Shown: in pieces, positions 55,351-64,000 of the stretch
Layout: every line of letters begins with the position of its first letter
Position numbering within the stretch: position 1 is the stretch's first letter
DNA from: Parvibaculum sp040216885
GTDB taxonomy: Bacteria > Pseudomonadota > Alphaproteobacteria > Parvibaculales > Parvibaculaceae
Length of the DNA: 64,000 bases
Direction: 5' to 3'
NCBI GenBank assembly: GCA_040216885.1
Contig: JAVJOG010000023.1
Location: forward strand, 1-64,000
Made by a program: the position numbers and the translations under genes
The notes under the pieces: model-generated
The model's input: the letters and a program-made list of their open reading frames with translations, nothing else
The model's database searches: none
Told to the model about the DNA's origin: nothing

Positions 55351-56295
55351 CTACCTCGCCTGCACCGCTTTCGTCACCAGCGCGTTGATCTCGCCGTCGA
55401 CATTGTCGATGTCGTCTTGGAATTTCAGCAGCACGTTCAAGGTATTGCGGACGAGATCGGCGTCGAGCTCGCGGGCATGCAGCAGAACGAGGGTGCGCGC
55501 CCAGTCGATGGTCTCGCTGACCGCCGGAAGTTTTTTCAGGTCGAGCGTACGCAGGCCCTGCACAAAGGCAACGAGCTGGCGGCGGAGATCTTCTTCCACT
55601 TCCGGCACGCGCGAGCGGATGATGCGCTGCTCGAGATCGGTGTCGGGGAAGGGGATATAGAGATGCAGACAACGGCGCTTCAGCGCGTCGCCGATTTCGC
55701 GCGTGTTGTTGGAGGTCAGGAACACGATCGGCGTGGTGCGCGCCTTGATGGTGCCGAGCTCGGGCACCGAAATCTGATAGTCGGAAAGAAGTTCAAGCAG
55801 GAAAGCCTCGAACTCGTCGTCCGACTTGTCGATTTCGTCGATCAGCAGCACCGCCCCGCCCGGCTGCCACAACGCTTTCAAGAGCGGCCGCGGTTCCAGA
55901 AATTCCTCGGAGAAGAACGTGTCGTCGAAATCGTGCAGCCGCGTCATGGACTCTTTCAGGCCCTTGGCGCCGGCCATCAGGTCGCCGAGCTTTTCCTTCA
56001 GCACCTGCGTGTAGAGAAGCTGCTTGCCGTATTTCCACTCGTAAAGCGCCTTGGCCTCGTCGAGCCCCTCATAGCATTGCAGCCGGATCAGCGGCTTGCC
56101 GACAAGCTCGGCCGTCGCCTTGGCAAGTTCGGTCTTGCCGACGCCGGGCGGGCCTTCGACCAGCAGCGGCTTTTGCAGCCGCTCGGCCAGGAAGATCGAA
56201 GTGGCGATATGGGCGTTGCAGATATAGCCGCGCGTTTCGAAACCCTTGCGGACGGCTTCGATTTCGGCGACGGCATTCTTTTTCTCGGTGCTCAA
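55351..56295 (-). CDS. MoxR-family AAA+ ATPase
   Basis: A 314-residue AAA+ ATPase. Walker A is VEGPPGVGKTELAK (residues about 36-49), Walker B is AVLLIDEIDKSDDEF, sensor 1 is VFLTSNNTREIGD, and the lid contains RRCLHLYIPFPDTDLE. These features fit the MoxR/CoxD subgroup, which partners with VWA proteins as chaperones. No ATG suits the start; TTG 56295 just before STEKKNAVAEIEAV is best. The frame is open to 56412, but the Arg/Cys-rich residues there are unlike the family. No ribosome site is clear. Confidence 0.87.
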   Translation of the reverse strand: MSTEKKNAVAEIEAVRKGFETRGYICNAHIATSIFLAERLQKPLLVEGPPGVGKTELAKATAELVGKPLIRLQCYEGLDEAKALYEWKYGKQLLYTQVLKEKLGDLMAGAKGLKESMTRLHDFDDTFFSEEFLEPRPLLKALWQPGGAVLLIDEIDKSDDEFEAFLLELLSDYQISVPELGTIKARTTPIVFLTSNNTREIGDALKRRCLHLYIPFPDTDLEQRIIRSRVPEVEEDLRRQLVAFVQGLRTLDLKKLPAVSETIDWARTLVLLHARELDADLVRNTLNVLLKFQDDIDNVDGEINALVTKAVQAR

Positions 56296-56451
56296 GCGAA
56301 TTGCGAGGGGCGGAAAGCGGCCCCTTCCCTGCGTTAACCTGTTGCGATTGCGGCAAGGGTAGCACAGGCGCAAGCGGCACAGGCAACGGCAAAGAAGCCG
56401 CCTGCTGTTCACCGCGCGAGCGGCGCCGAACAGAGCTGCACACGACGGCGC

Positions 56452-58026
56452 TCAGCCGAAGGCGGCGCGGATGACCTTGCCGACGACGGCGGCCTGATCC
56501 GCGGCGCCGAGCTTCGATTTGATGTGCGCGAAATGCGAGCGGACGGTCGCCATTGAAAGCCCCCGCTCGCGTGCAAAGGCGGCGAGGCTCGAACCTTCGG
56601 CAAAGGCCGCCGCCAGCTCCGCCTCGCGCGGCGAAAGCCCGTACCAGGCGGAAAGCGCGTCGAGGTCGATCCGGCGGCGGCGTCCTTCCTCGAATATCCG
56701 GACAAGCGCGATCGGCGGCGCGCCGGAGCCATCGGCCGGCGGCTGGATGCGCTCGCAGCGCAGAAGAAAGACTTCGCCCTTGCCGTTCGCGACGCGGCCA
56801 TAGCGGTCGGCGGGCCCGAAATTGTTCCCGGCACTGACCAGTCCGAAAGCCTGATCCATCAGGATCGCGAGCGCATCCTCGCTCCGCGCATCGGCACCGG
56901 TGAGCCTGCCGTTCTTGTGGACGAAGACGCCGCCGCCCTCAAGCACCCGGCGCGCCCGGCGGTTGGCGAGAATGACATGCCGGCTGGCGCTGAGCAGCAG
57001 CATCGCCTCCGGCGCATCGGCGAAAAGAAGCGCCAGCCAGTCATGCTCGATCTGCTCCTGCGTGACGAGCGCGCCGAATTCGAGCCGCCGCTCCATGAAA
57101 TGCCAGACCCAGTCGGGGTCGTGGTCGCGCGCCCATTCGAAAAGCTGGTCGAAGCGTTCGGCCATGTGCGGCTGCACGAATTCCGACATGCCGCGCGCAT
57201 AGGCATCGCTGAGTTGCTGCTTCTCCGCCGCCGTCCGCACGGGCGCGCCGGTGCGCCGCCGCACGAACTGGCCGATGCTGGCCAGCGCCGCCGCGGCCTG
57301 CGGCGAAAGCGGCTGGAGGCGCTGCCATGTGTCGGGAAGCCCCTGCCAGACATGAAGATGCGCCCGCCCGCCGACGCGGCGCAGCCCCTCGGCGAGCAGC
57401 CGCGCATCGTCGAGCAGAATGTCGTCGGCGCCGGCATGGATCAGCGTTTCGGGCAGGCCCGAAAGCTCGCCGAAGACCGGCGAGGCCAGCGGATGGCGCG
57501 GATCGGCGCCTTGCAGATAGTCGATGGTCAACATCGCCAGCACCTCGACATCGGAGGCAAAGCGGCCGGTGCGGATGTTCTCGACATAGGAACCGCCCGA
57601 CATTGTGAGATCGACCCAGGGCGTGAGCGCAACGAAACCGGCGGGCATCGGCGCACCCTCGTCGCGCAGCGCGATGAGGGCGGCAAGCGCGATGCCGGCG
57701 CCGGCGGTGTCGCCCATCACGACGAGCTTCGAGGGCGGGATGCCGCGCGCCAGCAGCGCCTTGCAGGTCGCAACCACATCCTCGATGGCGAGCGGAAAGG
57801 GATGTTCGGGCGCCAGCCTGTAATCGACCATCAGCACACGGCCGCGCGCATTGCGGGCCACCTGGTCGGCGATGATGCTGTGCATCGGCCCCCGGTTCAT
57901 CGCAAAGGTGCCGCCATAGACATAGAGGACCGTCGGGCCGTCGGCTTCCGCCGCGCCGCACCAGACGGAAGGCCGCGGGAAGCCCGCCGCCTCGGCAAGA
58001 GGAATGGTCTCGACTGCGTTGTCCAT
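56452..58026 (-). CDS. LuxR-type regulator with degenerate HSL-esterase sensor domain
   Basis: A 524-residue fusion. Residues about 30-250 align with the intact HSL esterase encoded at 36285-37214 (shared DYRLAPEHPFP and LIHAGADDILLDDARLLAE). However, the oxyanion motif is YGGTF (Tyr37) instead of HGGGY, the nucleophile is Thr107 in GDTAG, and the catalytic His is Asp232 in GLPDTW. A middle PAS-like region follows at about 320-440 (EAMLLLSASRHVILANRRAR). The C-terminal LuxR HTH is at about 460-524 (LSPREAELAAAFAEGSSLAAF and MATVRSHFAHIKSKLG). It probably binds a small hydrophobic ligand rather than cleaving it. It is divergent from the OmpA-type operon. Confidence 0.85.
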   Translation of the reverse strand: MDNAVETIPLAEAAGFPRPSVWCGAAEADGPTVLYVYGGTFAMNRGPMHSIIADQVARNARGRVLMVDYRLAPEHPFPLAIEDVVATCKALLARGIPPSKLVVMGDTAGAGIALAALIALRDEGAPMPAGFVALTPWVDLTMSGGSYVENIRTGRFASDVEVLAMLTIDYLQGADPRHPLASPVFGELSGLPETLIHAGADDILLDDARLLAEGLRRVGGRAHLHVWQGLPDTWQRLQPLSPQAAAALASIGQFVRRRTGAPVRTAAEKQQLSDAYARGMSEFVQPHMAERFDQLFEWARDHDPDWVWHFMERRLEFGALVTQEQIEHDWLALLFADAPEAMLLLSASRHVILANRRARRVLEGGGVFVHKNGRLTGADARSEDALAILMDQAFGLVSAGNNFGPADRYGRVANGKGEVFLLRCERIQPPADGSGAPPIALVRIFEEGRRRRIDLDALSAWYGLSPREAELAAAFAEGSSLAAFARERGLSMATVRSHFAHIKSKLGAADQAAVVGKVIRAAFG

Positions 58027-58169
58027 CGGCCCCGGCCAGCGGGGACCGGCTGTCCCCCTTCCCCGTCACCTTATCATCACTTCTGATGAGGACAGAGCAA
58101 TCGAATTGGCCTTACCCCCTATGGAAAGGGGCAATTTTCGCCACGGGTGCAAGCAGAGAGGGCTAACCG

Positions 58170-59222
58170 ATGACATTGCAGACCGAGAAATGCGCCCCGG
58201 CGCGGCCGGCGAGCGCCTGGCGTCGCGCCGCCCTGACGGTCATTGCCGGCCTCGCGCTGGCGGGCGCGGCCGCGGCGGCCGATGTCGACGGCGCGAGCGA
58301 CCACCCGCTGATCAAGCGCTACGAGGATGCCGTCATCATCGGCTACCACACGCAGGCCTATGACGAGTTCGACATCGCGACAGGCCCGCATACGAGCAAC
58401 GCGGCGAAGCTGACACAGGCGCAAACGGTCGAGGGCGCGCATACGCGCCTTCTCTATGTGGCGCCCGAAGGCCGCTCGACGCTGGAAGTGATGCGCAACT
58501 ACAAGACCGAACTGGCGGACAAGGGGTTCGAAATCCTCTTCGACTGCAAGGGCGCCGAATGCGGCATCGGCCCCGACGCGCCGCGCGCCGGCTCGGCGAT
58601 CATATCGAGCGCGCTGCTGAAGCGCGCCGTCCTGACCAACAGCGGTCAGGTCACGCAATATGCCTTCTCGCAGCCGCAGGATGTGCGCGTCCTCACGGCG
58701 AAGCTCGACCGGCCGGAAGGCGCGGTCTATGTGTCGCTGGCCATCGCCATCGAGGGCTTCGACCATTTCAAGGCGACGGCGCTGAAACCGCTGGTGCTGC
58801 TCGATGTGATCGAGACCGGCGAAATGGAACAGCGCATGGTGCTGGTCGAGGCGGCGGCGATGGCGAAAGCGATTGCCGAGACCGGGCGCATCGCGCTTTA
58901 CGGCATCTATTTCGACACCGGCAGCGCCACCCTCAAATCCGAATCCGGCGAAACGCTGACCGAGATCGCCCGGCTGCTGAAGGACGACGGCGCGCTGAAG
59001 CTCTATGTCGTCGGCCACACCGACGGCCGCGGCGCCTACGACCACAACATGTCGCTCTCGGCGCGGCGCGCCGAAAGCGTCGTCGCGGCGCTGACCGGCG
59101 AACACGGCATCGCGCCCGCGCGGCTGAAAGCGGCCGGCGTCGGTCTGTTGTCCCCCGTTGCGAGCAACGAAAGCGAGGAGGGCCGCGCCCTCAACCGCCG
59201 CGTCGAACTTGTGCGGCAATAG
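58170..59222 (+). CDS. OmpA-family envelope protein with N-terminal DUF4892-like domain
   Basis: A 350-residue protein. A signal peptide of about 37 residues ends in AGAAAA. The region about 50-215 (EFDIATGPHTSNAAKLTQAQT and TRLLYVAPEGRSTLEVMRNY) resembles the DUF4892 domain. The C-terminal OmpA domain is clear: LYGIYFDTGSATLKSESGE, VVGHTDGRGAYDHNMSLSARRAESVV, then RLKAAGVGLLSPVASNESEEGRALNRRVEL, the peptidoglycan-binding fold. It should sit in the outer membrane or periplasm. First gene of the divergent operon. Confidence 0.82.
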   Translation: MTLQTEKCAPARPASAWRRAALTVIAGLALAGAAAAADVDGASDHPLIKRYEDAVIIGYHTQAYDEFDIATGPHTSNAAKLTQAQTVEGAHTRLLYVAPEGRSTLEVMRNYKTELADKGFEILFDCKGAECGIGPDAPRAGSAIISSALLKRAVLTNSGQVTQYAFSQPQDVRVLTAKLDRPEGAVYVSLAIAIEGFDHFKATALKPLVLLDVIETGEMEQRMVLVEAAAMAKAIAETGRIALYGIYFDTGSATLKSESGETLTEIARLLKDDGALKLYVVGHTDGRGAYDHNMSLSARRAESVVAALTGEHGIAPARLKAAGVGLLSPVASNESEEGRALNRRVELVRQ

Positions 59223-59243
59223 GCTCACGGTCCGGAGGTCGGC

Positions 59244-60758
59244 ATGAACCACTCTGTCGCACGATCGCTGACGGCGGGACTGACCCTGACGGCGATGCTG
59301 TGCGGGCCGGCGCTTGCGCAAACCTTCCAGCAGCCGGCGTTACCGGTCCCCGTGATGCCGGGACCGGCGACGGGCATGCCCGGCACGCCGGCGGCGCCGG
59401 CAATCTCCCTGAGCCAGAACGATCGCCGCATTCTCGCCGATCTGAGCCAAAAAATCGACCTCATGATCGCGGAAGCCGGCGACGCCCGCGCGCAGACGAT
59501 GGTGGCATTCGCGGATGGCGGCGCGCAGACCGCGATTGCGGAATCTTTCAAGCGGGAAAATGCGCGCATCGTCGGGCCGGTGACAAGCATCGACGATTCC
59601 ACCGTTCTGATGCACCTGCGGGCTTCCGATGCATCGCAGGTGGCGCGCCCGGCTCGATTGTCCCGCAGCATCGACTACGGTCCGGGCACCGAAAGGCTCA
59701 ATGACGAAATGGTGCGGAATATCGCGGAAGTTTTCTACGACCGATACATCGCAAAACTGAACGACGCGAAGGAAGGTCTCGCTGCGCGGCCGGCAACGAT
59801 CGCCCAGCAGATCGGCGTGACGCCGCCGTCGATGACCGGGAAAGTCCGGGACGGCCTCGAAGCCGACCTGAAATATCTGCAGGGCGGACACGACCTCTGG
59901 AAGAGCGCCGAAGCGGAACTGAGGGAAACATTTCTGCCGAAATACCAGAAGCGTCTTCTCGACGTTCTCGGGCGCCACGCAAGCTACACCCAGCGCTTGG
60001 CGGAGCTGATCGACAGGCGTGAGAACGCCATTTACGACCTGGAAGTGGATTTCGTCGCCGTCCACACCGAGCGTGAGCGTCAGGTCGCCATTCTGGAAAG
60101 CTATCCACCCGGTAGCGGTCTGGGAAACGACAATATCGCACGCATACGTGAACTCGACGCCGAGCTGGAAATTCTCAACGAGAAGATCGGAGCCGCCGCG
60201 ACGAACGAGGCGGACGACGCCGAGCGATTTTACAACTGTTCTCTGTCCCTCGGCGTCTGGAGCAACGAGCTGGCCGGAAGGCCGCGCGTATCGCCGCCCG
60301 TTTCGATTTACGACGCACCGCAACACGCCGTCACCCATCTCGGCGGGCGCGCTTTCTTTCGCGCCTACGAGACGGATGCGTTGATGCCGGACCTGAACGA
60401 GCATCTGAAGAAGGACGATCCTTGCGGCGCGGCGGAACCGCCCGAGGAGGTGCCCGCGCGGCTTTCGATCGTGATACCGCGCTTCGAGGCACCGCCGCCG
60501 CCGGACCTGCTCGACGACGACGACCTCGCGGCGCCGATGCCGTCCCTCGTCTTCGAGCCCGCAAGCGAAGTGCATTACGGCCACCCGTTTCACGTCGAAG
60601 CCCTGTTCGAGGAAGACCGGCCGGGCAGCACCTATAGCGTGCGCCTGAACGGACAGCATTCGGTTGTCGTCGAACAGACGGAAGAAAATCCGCGCCTCTA
60701 TCGCAGCGCCACGCTGGTCCTGACCTATCAGGGCCTGATCCATGGAGGCGGGCGATGA
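59244..60758 (+). CDS. secreted coiled-coil/beta-rich protein, unknown
   Basis: A 504-residue protein with a signal peptide (about 1-26, ending PALAQ). It contains a long helical region at about residues 50-330 (LADLSQKIDLMIAEAGDARAQT and RQVAILESYPPGSGLGNDNIARIRELDAELEIL) with strong coiled-coil character. A Pro/Asp-rich linker (PRFEAPPPPDLLDDDDLAAP) leads to a beta-rich C-terminal domain (about 425-504). No family is recognised. It lies 22 bp after the OmpA gene and its stop overlaps the following ATG (ATGA), so all three form one operon. Confidence 0.7.
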   Translation: MNHSVARSLTAGLTLTAMLCGPALAQTFQQPALPVPVMPGPATGMPGTPAAPAISLSQNDRRILADLSQKIDLMIAEAGDARAQTMVAFADGGAQTAIAESFKRENARIVGPVTSIDDSTVLMHLRASDASQVARPARLSRSIDYGPGTERLNDEMVRNIAEVFYDRYIAKLNDAKEGLAARPATIAQQIGVTPPSMTGKVRDGLEADLKYLQGGHDLWKSAEAELRETFLPKYQKRLLDVLGRHASYTQRLAELIDRRENAIYDLEVDFVAVHTERERQVAILESYPPGSGLGNDNIARIRELDAELEILNEKIGAAATNEADDAERFYNCSLSLGVWSNELAGRPRVSPPVSIYDAPQHAVTHLGGRAFFRAYETDALMPDLNEHLKKDDPCGAAEPPEEVPARLSIVIPRFEAPPPPDLLDDDDLAAPMPSLVFEPASEVHYGHPFHVEALFEEDRPGSTYSVRLNGQHSVVVEQTEENPRLYRSATLVLTYQGLIHGGGR

Positions 60759-63700
60759 AACTCTTCGGCTTCGACATTACGCTTCCCGGCCTCGCCACAC
60801 CCGCGGGCATGGCCGCGGCCGCTGCGGGCGGCGCGGCGGCGCTGGCCGGCGCGGCCATGCTGGCGATGGGCGCTTTCGGCGGCGACGATCCGGCGCCGGT
60901 CGAACTCGCCGGTAAATGGGAAGTCGCCTATCACGACCGCATTCTCGGCCGGGTGCGGGGCAAGGCAACCGTGGCGGACGGCGAAGGCAGCGCCGAAGTC
61001 GTGCTGACGCACCCGAAGACCAGCGAGGAGTACACGCTGCGGTCGACCCGCTTCGCGCGCTCGGGCGACATACTGAAAGTGACGCTCGAAGGCGCATGGC
61101 CGGGCGCCGAAGGATATGTCGAGCCGCCGCTCGGCGAGGAACAGCGCGTCGGCGCGGGCTCGCCCTATGAATGGCAAGGGCCGGAAAAGATCACGCTGGC
61201 CCATGGCGATTCCGAGGAGACGTTCAAGGTTTTGAAGGACGATCCGGTCGGCAAGCACAAGGTCGAACTGAAGCTTTACATCGGCGACGAGGCGCTGACC
61301 GGAAGCTGGAAGCAATGGGCAAACGCGGTCACGGGACGCGACGAAACCGATGGCGGCCGTATCGCCGATTTCCGCTTCGCGGGCGACGGCACCGGCCGCG
61401 CCTACCAGACCGGCATCGAGACCTGGTATCGCCCGCGCCCGGTCATTCATCTGGTGACGCCGACATCCGACCAGTTGTCGATCGTCGAATATCTCGGCGC
61501 CCGCTATCCCTATCCATGGGACGCGAAGGGCGCGCCCGTCAAGCGGGCCGACGAATTGCGCTACCTGCTGGTGGTGGGCGACGAACTTCCGACGGAGGTC
61601 GGCGAGAAGATCAAACTGGAATCTCTCGACGACGATGTCGAGTATTACGTCCGGGCAAAGCAGTCGGACTATGCCGACGACGTGCTCGCGCGCGAGATGC
61701 TCGAAAGCGGCTTTGCCCACACCAAGCAGCAACTCAAGCGCCAGACGCAGGCCGACGGCATCGGCAACGACCGCCTGCTGCTGTCGCTCATGGCCGAAAT
61801 CTACAAGAAGGACTGGGTAATCCTCGGCGCCCGGCTCAAACGCCCGGCGGTGCCGGGACGCAAGGGCTTCAAGCTGAACGGCGCCGAGGGGAGCTGGGTG
61901 CTGCGTCACGGCGATTTCGTTGCCGACTTCGCGGTGGTACGCCCGGTCGGCGACGAAACCGAGGGCGCCGATCACGTTCTTGTCCCCGAGAAAATCTATC
62001 TGGAACTGCGCACGACAGCACTGTTCCCCTTCGACGAAATCCCGGTGCAACTCTGGGTCAACGACACGCCGCATCTGTTCGGCGACAGCCGCACCATCAT
62101 GGCAAAGCGCCTGCCGCGCACCAGGGAAGACGACGAAGCGCTTGCCGAATTGCGCGAGGCGGTGCGTTTCGCGGGCGGCGAGGTCGAGAACGTCAAGCCG
62201 GTTCACATCTATCGCACGCCGCCCATCGGCCTGGTCGACAAGGGACAGGAAGCCTCGGGCGGCGCCATGGACCTGCCGGAGGTTTCGGAGAACTGGCGCG
62301 TTCCGGTGAAGGACGGCGACGTCATTCAGGGCGTCAACGCGGCCGCCGACAAGCTGCGCACCGAACCTTTCCACGCCAAGGCCGTGGTAGTGAACTCGCC
62401 GGCCGAAATCGTCCGCCATGTCGCGCCCGCCCTCGGCAACGCGCAGAACCTGACCTGGACGCGCGCGGTCGCCGAAGCCGCGCGCTGCACCGGCGTACCG
62501 TTCGAGACGCCGGTCGATTTCGACGCGCTGGCAAGGCGCAAGGCCAGGACGTTTTCCAACACGGTGCTGCTCGACGATGCGGCCAAACGCGCCACCGGCA
62601 AGCAAATCCTCGGCGATCTGAGCGGGTACGGCAGAGCGGCGAATTTCGTGGCCGATCTCGGCGCCAGCGGAATTCAGAGCCCGAGCGCCTTTACCGGCGG
62701 CAAGACCTATTCGCTCGACATGCGGGTCGGCGATCACGCGGCCATGCTGATCCTGCGCGAGGCCTTCATCGAAATGATGACGCGCCAGATCGAGGAACTT
62801 TCGGCAATCAAGTCGGACGACGCGCTTTACGGCTTCCGCGCCAGCGTCGAAATCCCGTCCTCCTACGCGCCGAACCATCCCTTCGCGGACATCGACGTCA
62901 GGTCACCGAACGGCCAGACCGTCTATTACCCGTTCAGCTATGCAAGTGACGCATTGTTGAAGGCGGAACTCGGGCTCGACGCCGAGGCGGCCGAAGCCTG
63001 GCGGCTCGACGCGACGCGCCAGTTGCTCCGGCAGCACATCGCCGCGCTGCGCGAGGCGCGCGCCAAGGCGCAGGCGATCAAGACCTGCGGCGACCATCAG
63101 AAGCTGGTCGACCTGACCGGCCACGGCTTCGCCGCCGTCAACCGCTATGCGCGCAGCCGCCTGATGACCGCACAGCCGGTTCGCGGCGAACGCGACGACG
63201 CCTGGAAGGCCGACCGCGTGGCCCGGGCCTGGCTGAACGGCGTGCCGGTCTTCGCCGAGGCACTGGCGGCGCAGCAGGAACTGTCGGCGCAGGACACGAA
63301 AATCATCATGACCGCCGTCGCCATCGGCACCTCCGGGGCGGCGCTGGGCGGCGGCCTTGTTGGCTGGGCCACCGGCTTCGAGGCGTTATTCTTCAGCACG
63401 ACGGCCACCCTTGGCGACATCGGCAATGCCGCACATGCGCTTTACACTCAGGTCGGTCACAAGCTGAACACGTCGGCCGAAGTGCGTTTTGCGCGCAATG
63501 CTCACGCCGTTCTCGGCAATGCGCGGCTCGAACAGGCACTGGCCGAAGACCGCCACTGGGCGGAAATCTCGGCCGGGCTTTATCTCGATGTCGTGCCGAG
63601 CGTCGCCTTTACCTCGGGCGCCGAATTCCTGAAGGGCCTGTCGGATATCGGCGGCACGTCCAAGTCGCTCTATCGCGGCGGCAAGCGGCTGGTGTCGCAG

Positions 63701-64000
63701 GCGCGGTCGATCACGCGCGGACGGCAAATTCTCGGCGAGGTCGGCGTCGGCACCGGCGTCGGACAGGCGGCGCCGCCGAAACTCGTGCAGCTCGAACCAC
63801 CTAAAATTCCGGCCGAGGATTTCGCGAAAAACTTTCCCGACGGCAAGGACGTACAGCGCGCTTCGAACCTCGAACTCGACGATCTGATCGATCCCGCCAA
63901 TCCCGGCCAACTGCCGGACGTGGAGGACCTGACAAAGACACAAGCCCTGCCGCCGGCGCAGCCGCGTGGACCGCCGGCCCCTGCCACCGGCAGCGGCGAC
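60755..64000 (+). CDS. very large membrane-associated protein, unknown, runs off right edge
   Basis: An open frame of 1,082 codons from ATG 60755 without a stop to the window end; the third positions show the same strong G/C bias as other real genes here. The start overlaps the previous stop (ATGA). The N-terminus has a hydrophobic Ala/Gly helix at about residues 17-42. Residues about 48-230 and 240-520 are beta-rich with no clear motif. Residues about 845-890 form another hydrophobic Gly-rich segment (IIMTAVAIGTSGAALGGGLVGWATG), followed by a helical zone and a Pro-rich linker at the window edge. The unseen C-terminus may hold an activity domain. It is the third gene after an OmpA-type and a secreted protein. 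Confidence 0.75.
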   Translation, partial: MKLFGFDITLPGLATPAGMAAAAAGGAAALAGAAMLAMGAFGGDDPAPVELAGKWEVAYHDRILGRVRGKATVADGEGSAEVVLTHPKTSEEYTLRSTRFARSGDILKVTLEGAWPGAEGYVEPPLGEEQRVGAGSPYEWQGPEKITLAHGDSEETFKVLKDDPVGKHKVELKLYIGDEALTGSWKQWANAVTGRDETDGGRIADFRFAGDGTGRAYQTGIETWYRPRPVIHLVTPTSDQLSIVEYLGARYPYPWDAKGAPVKRADELRYLLVVGDELPTEVGEKIKLESLDDDVEYYVRAKQSDYADDVLAREMLESGFAHTKQQLKRQTQADGIGNDRLLLSLMAEIYKKDWVILGARLKRPAVPGRKGFKLNGAEGSWVLRHGDFVADFAVVRPVGDETEGADHVLVPEKIYLELRTTALFPFDEIPVQLWVNDTPHLFGDSRTIMAKRLPRTREDDEALAELREAVRFAGGEVENVKPVHIYRTPPIGLVDKGQEASGGAMDLPEVSENWRVPVKDGDVIQGVNAAADKLRTEPFHAKAVVVNSPAEIVRHVAPALGNAQNLTWTRAVAEAARCTGVPFETPVDFDALARRKARTFSNTVLLDDAAKRATGKQILGDLSGYGRAANFVADLGASGIQSPSAFTGGKTYSLDMRVGDHAAMLILREAFIEMMTRQIEELSAIKSDDALYGFRASVEIPSSYAPNHPFADIDVRSPNGQTVYYPFSYASDALLKAELGLDAEAAEAWRLDATRQLLRQHIAALREARAKAQAIKTCGDHQKLVDLTGHGFAAVNRYARSRLMTAQPVRGERDDAWKADRVARAWLNGVPVFAEALAAQQELSAQDTKIIMTAVAIGTSGAALGGGLVGWATGFEALFFSTTATLGDIGNAAHALYTQVGHKLNTSAEVRFARNAHAVLGNARLEQALAEDRHWAEISAGLYLDVVPSVAFTSGAEFLKGLSDIGGTSKSLYRGGKRLVSQARSITRGRQILGEVGVGTGVGQAAPPKLVQLEPPKIPAEDFAKNFPDGKDVQRASNLELDDLIDPANPGQLPDVEDLTKTQALPPAQPRGPPAPATGSGD

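Noticed and set aside
60728..62949. Antisense 716-codon and out-of-frame 592-codon ORFs inside the large protein gene
   Set aside because: Third-position bias and continuity support the frame from 60755; the competing frames have shadow-like composition.

Overview
The window looks like a high-GC alphaproteobacterial chromosome, probably Hyphomicrobiales (Rhizobiales). The evidence is a CpdR-type receiver next to an N-formylglutamate amidohydrolase, a CUCCC-rich suhB/alpha-r14-like sRNA, PlcP/Agt lipid-remodelling genes, a TTAA-N7-TTAA CtrA-type box, a MoxR/CoxE-type pair and an acyl-CoA-synthetase/GNAT fusion. A Parvibaculum-like genus is only a guess. Apart from the first 5 kb the region reads as core chromosome with strong G/C third-position bias. 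There is one tRNA and no rRNA or CRISPR.

1-5.1 kb: right end of an integrative, probably mobilisable element. It carries a truncated Mob/Pre-type relaxase, a small membrane protein, a RepA-like ATPase, a 51-nt inverted repeat, an AT-richer anchored OB-fold protein, an excisionase-like HTH gene and a tyrosine integrase abutting the 3' end of tRNA-Val(GAC). The other end is left of the window.

5.1-10 kb: cpdR, N-formylglutamate amidohydrolase, a predicted sRNA, a lytic transglycosylase and a membrane-anchored glutamate-synthase-like flavoprotein.

9.7-17.7 kb: an envelope-lipid island. It holds a lipid kinase, an LpxE-like PAP2 phosphatase, the phosphoethanolamine transferase EptA and a PmrAB-like two-component system (minus strand), divergent from plcP-agt (plus strand), which swap phospholipids for glycolipids. 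Two arrays of PhoB half-sites at 11-bp spacing sit in this island. A third lies at 53.8 kb above a two-SGNH/MBOAT O-acyltransferase cluster.

17.8-41.5 kb: PPOX protein, Phd/ParE toxin-antitoxin pair, MFS transporter, TypA, amidohydrolase, HisN, hydrolase/SCP2 pair, acyl-CoA carboxylase beta subunit, His-rich secreted protein, a Liv ABC transporter operon, Hsp20, a Pat-like acetyltransferase fusion, an HSL-type esterase, a hybrid histidine kinase with a convergent Hpt partner, and threonine aldolase.

41.5-49.3 kb: gltB-gltD behind a long structured upstream region, then azlCD. 49.3-56.3 kb: the MBOAT/SGNH cluster, then the VWA (CoxE-like) and MoxR ATPase pair.

56.4-64 kb: the least familiar part. 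A LuxR-type regulator carries a degenerate esterase domain as its apparent sensor. Divergent from it is a run of an OmpA-type protein, a secreted 504-aa protein and a protein of more than 1,082 residues that is still open at the window edge. All functions are inferred from sequence and motif reading; no database search was possible.
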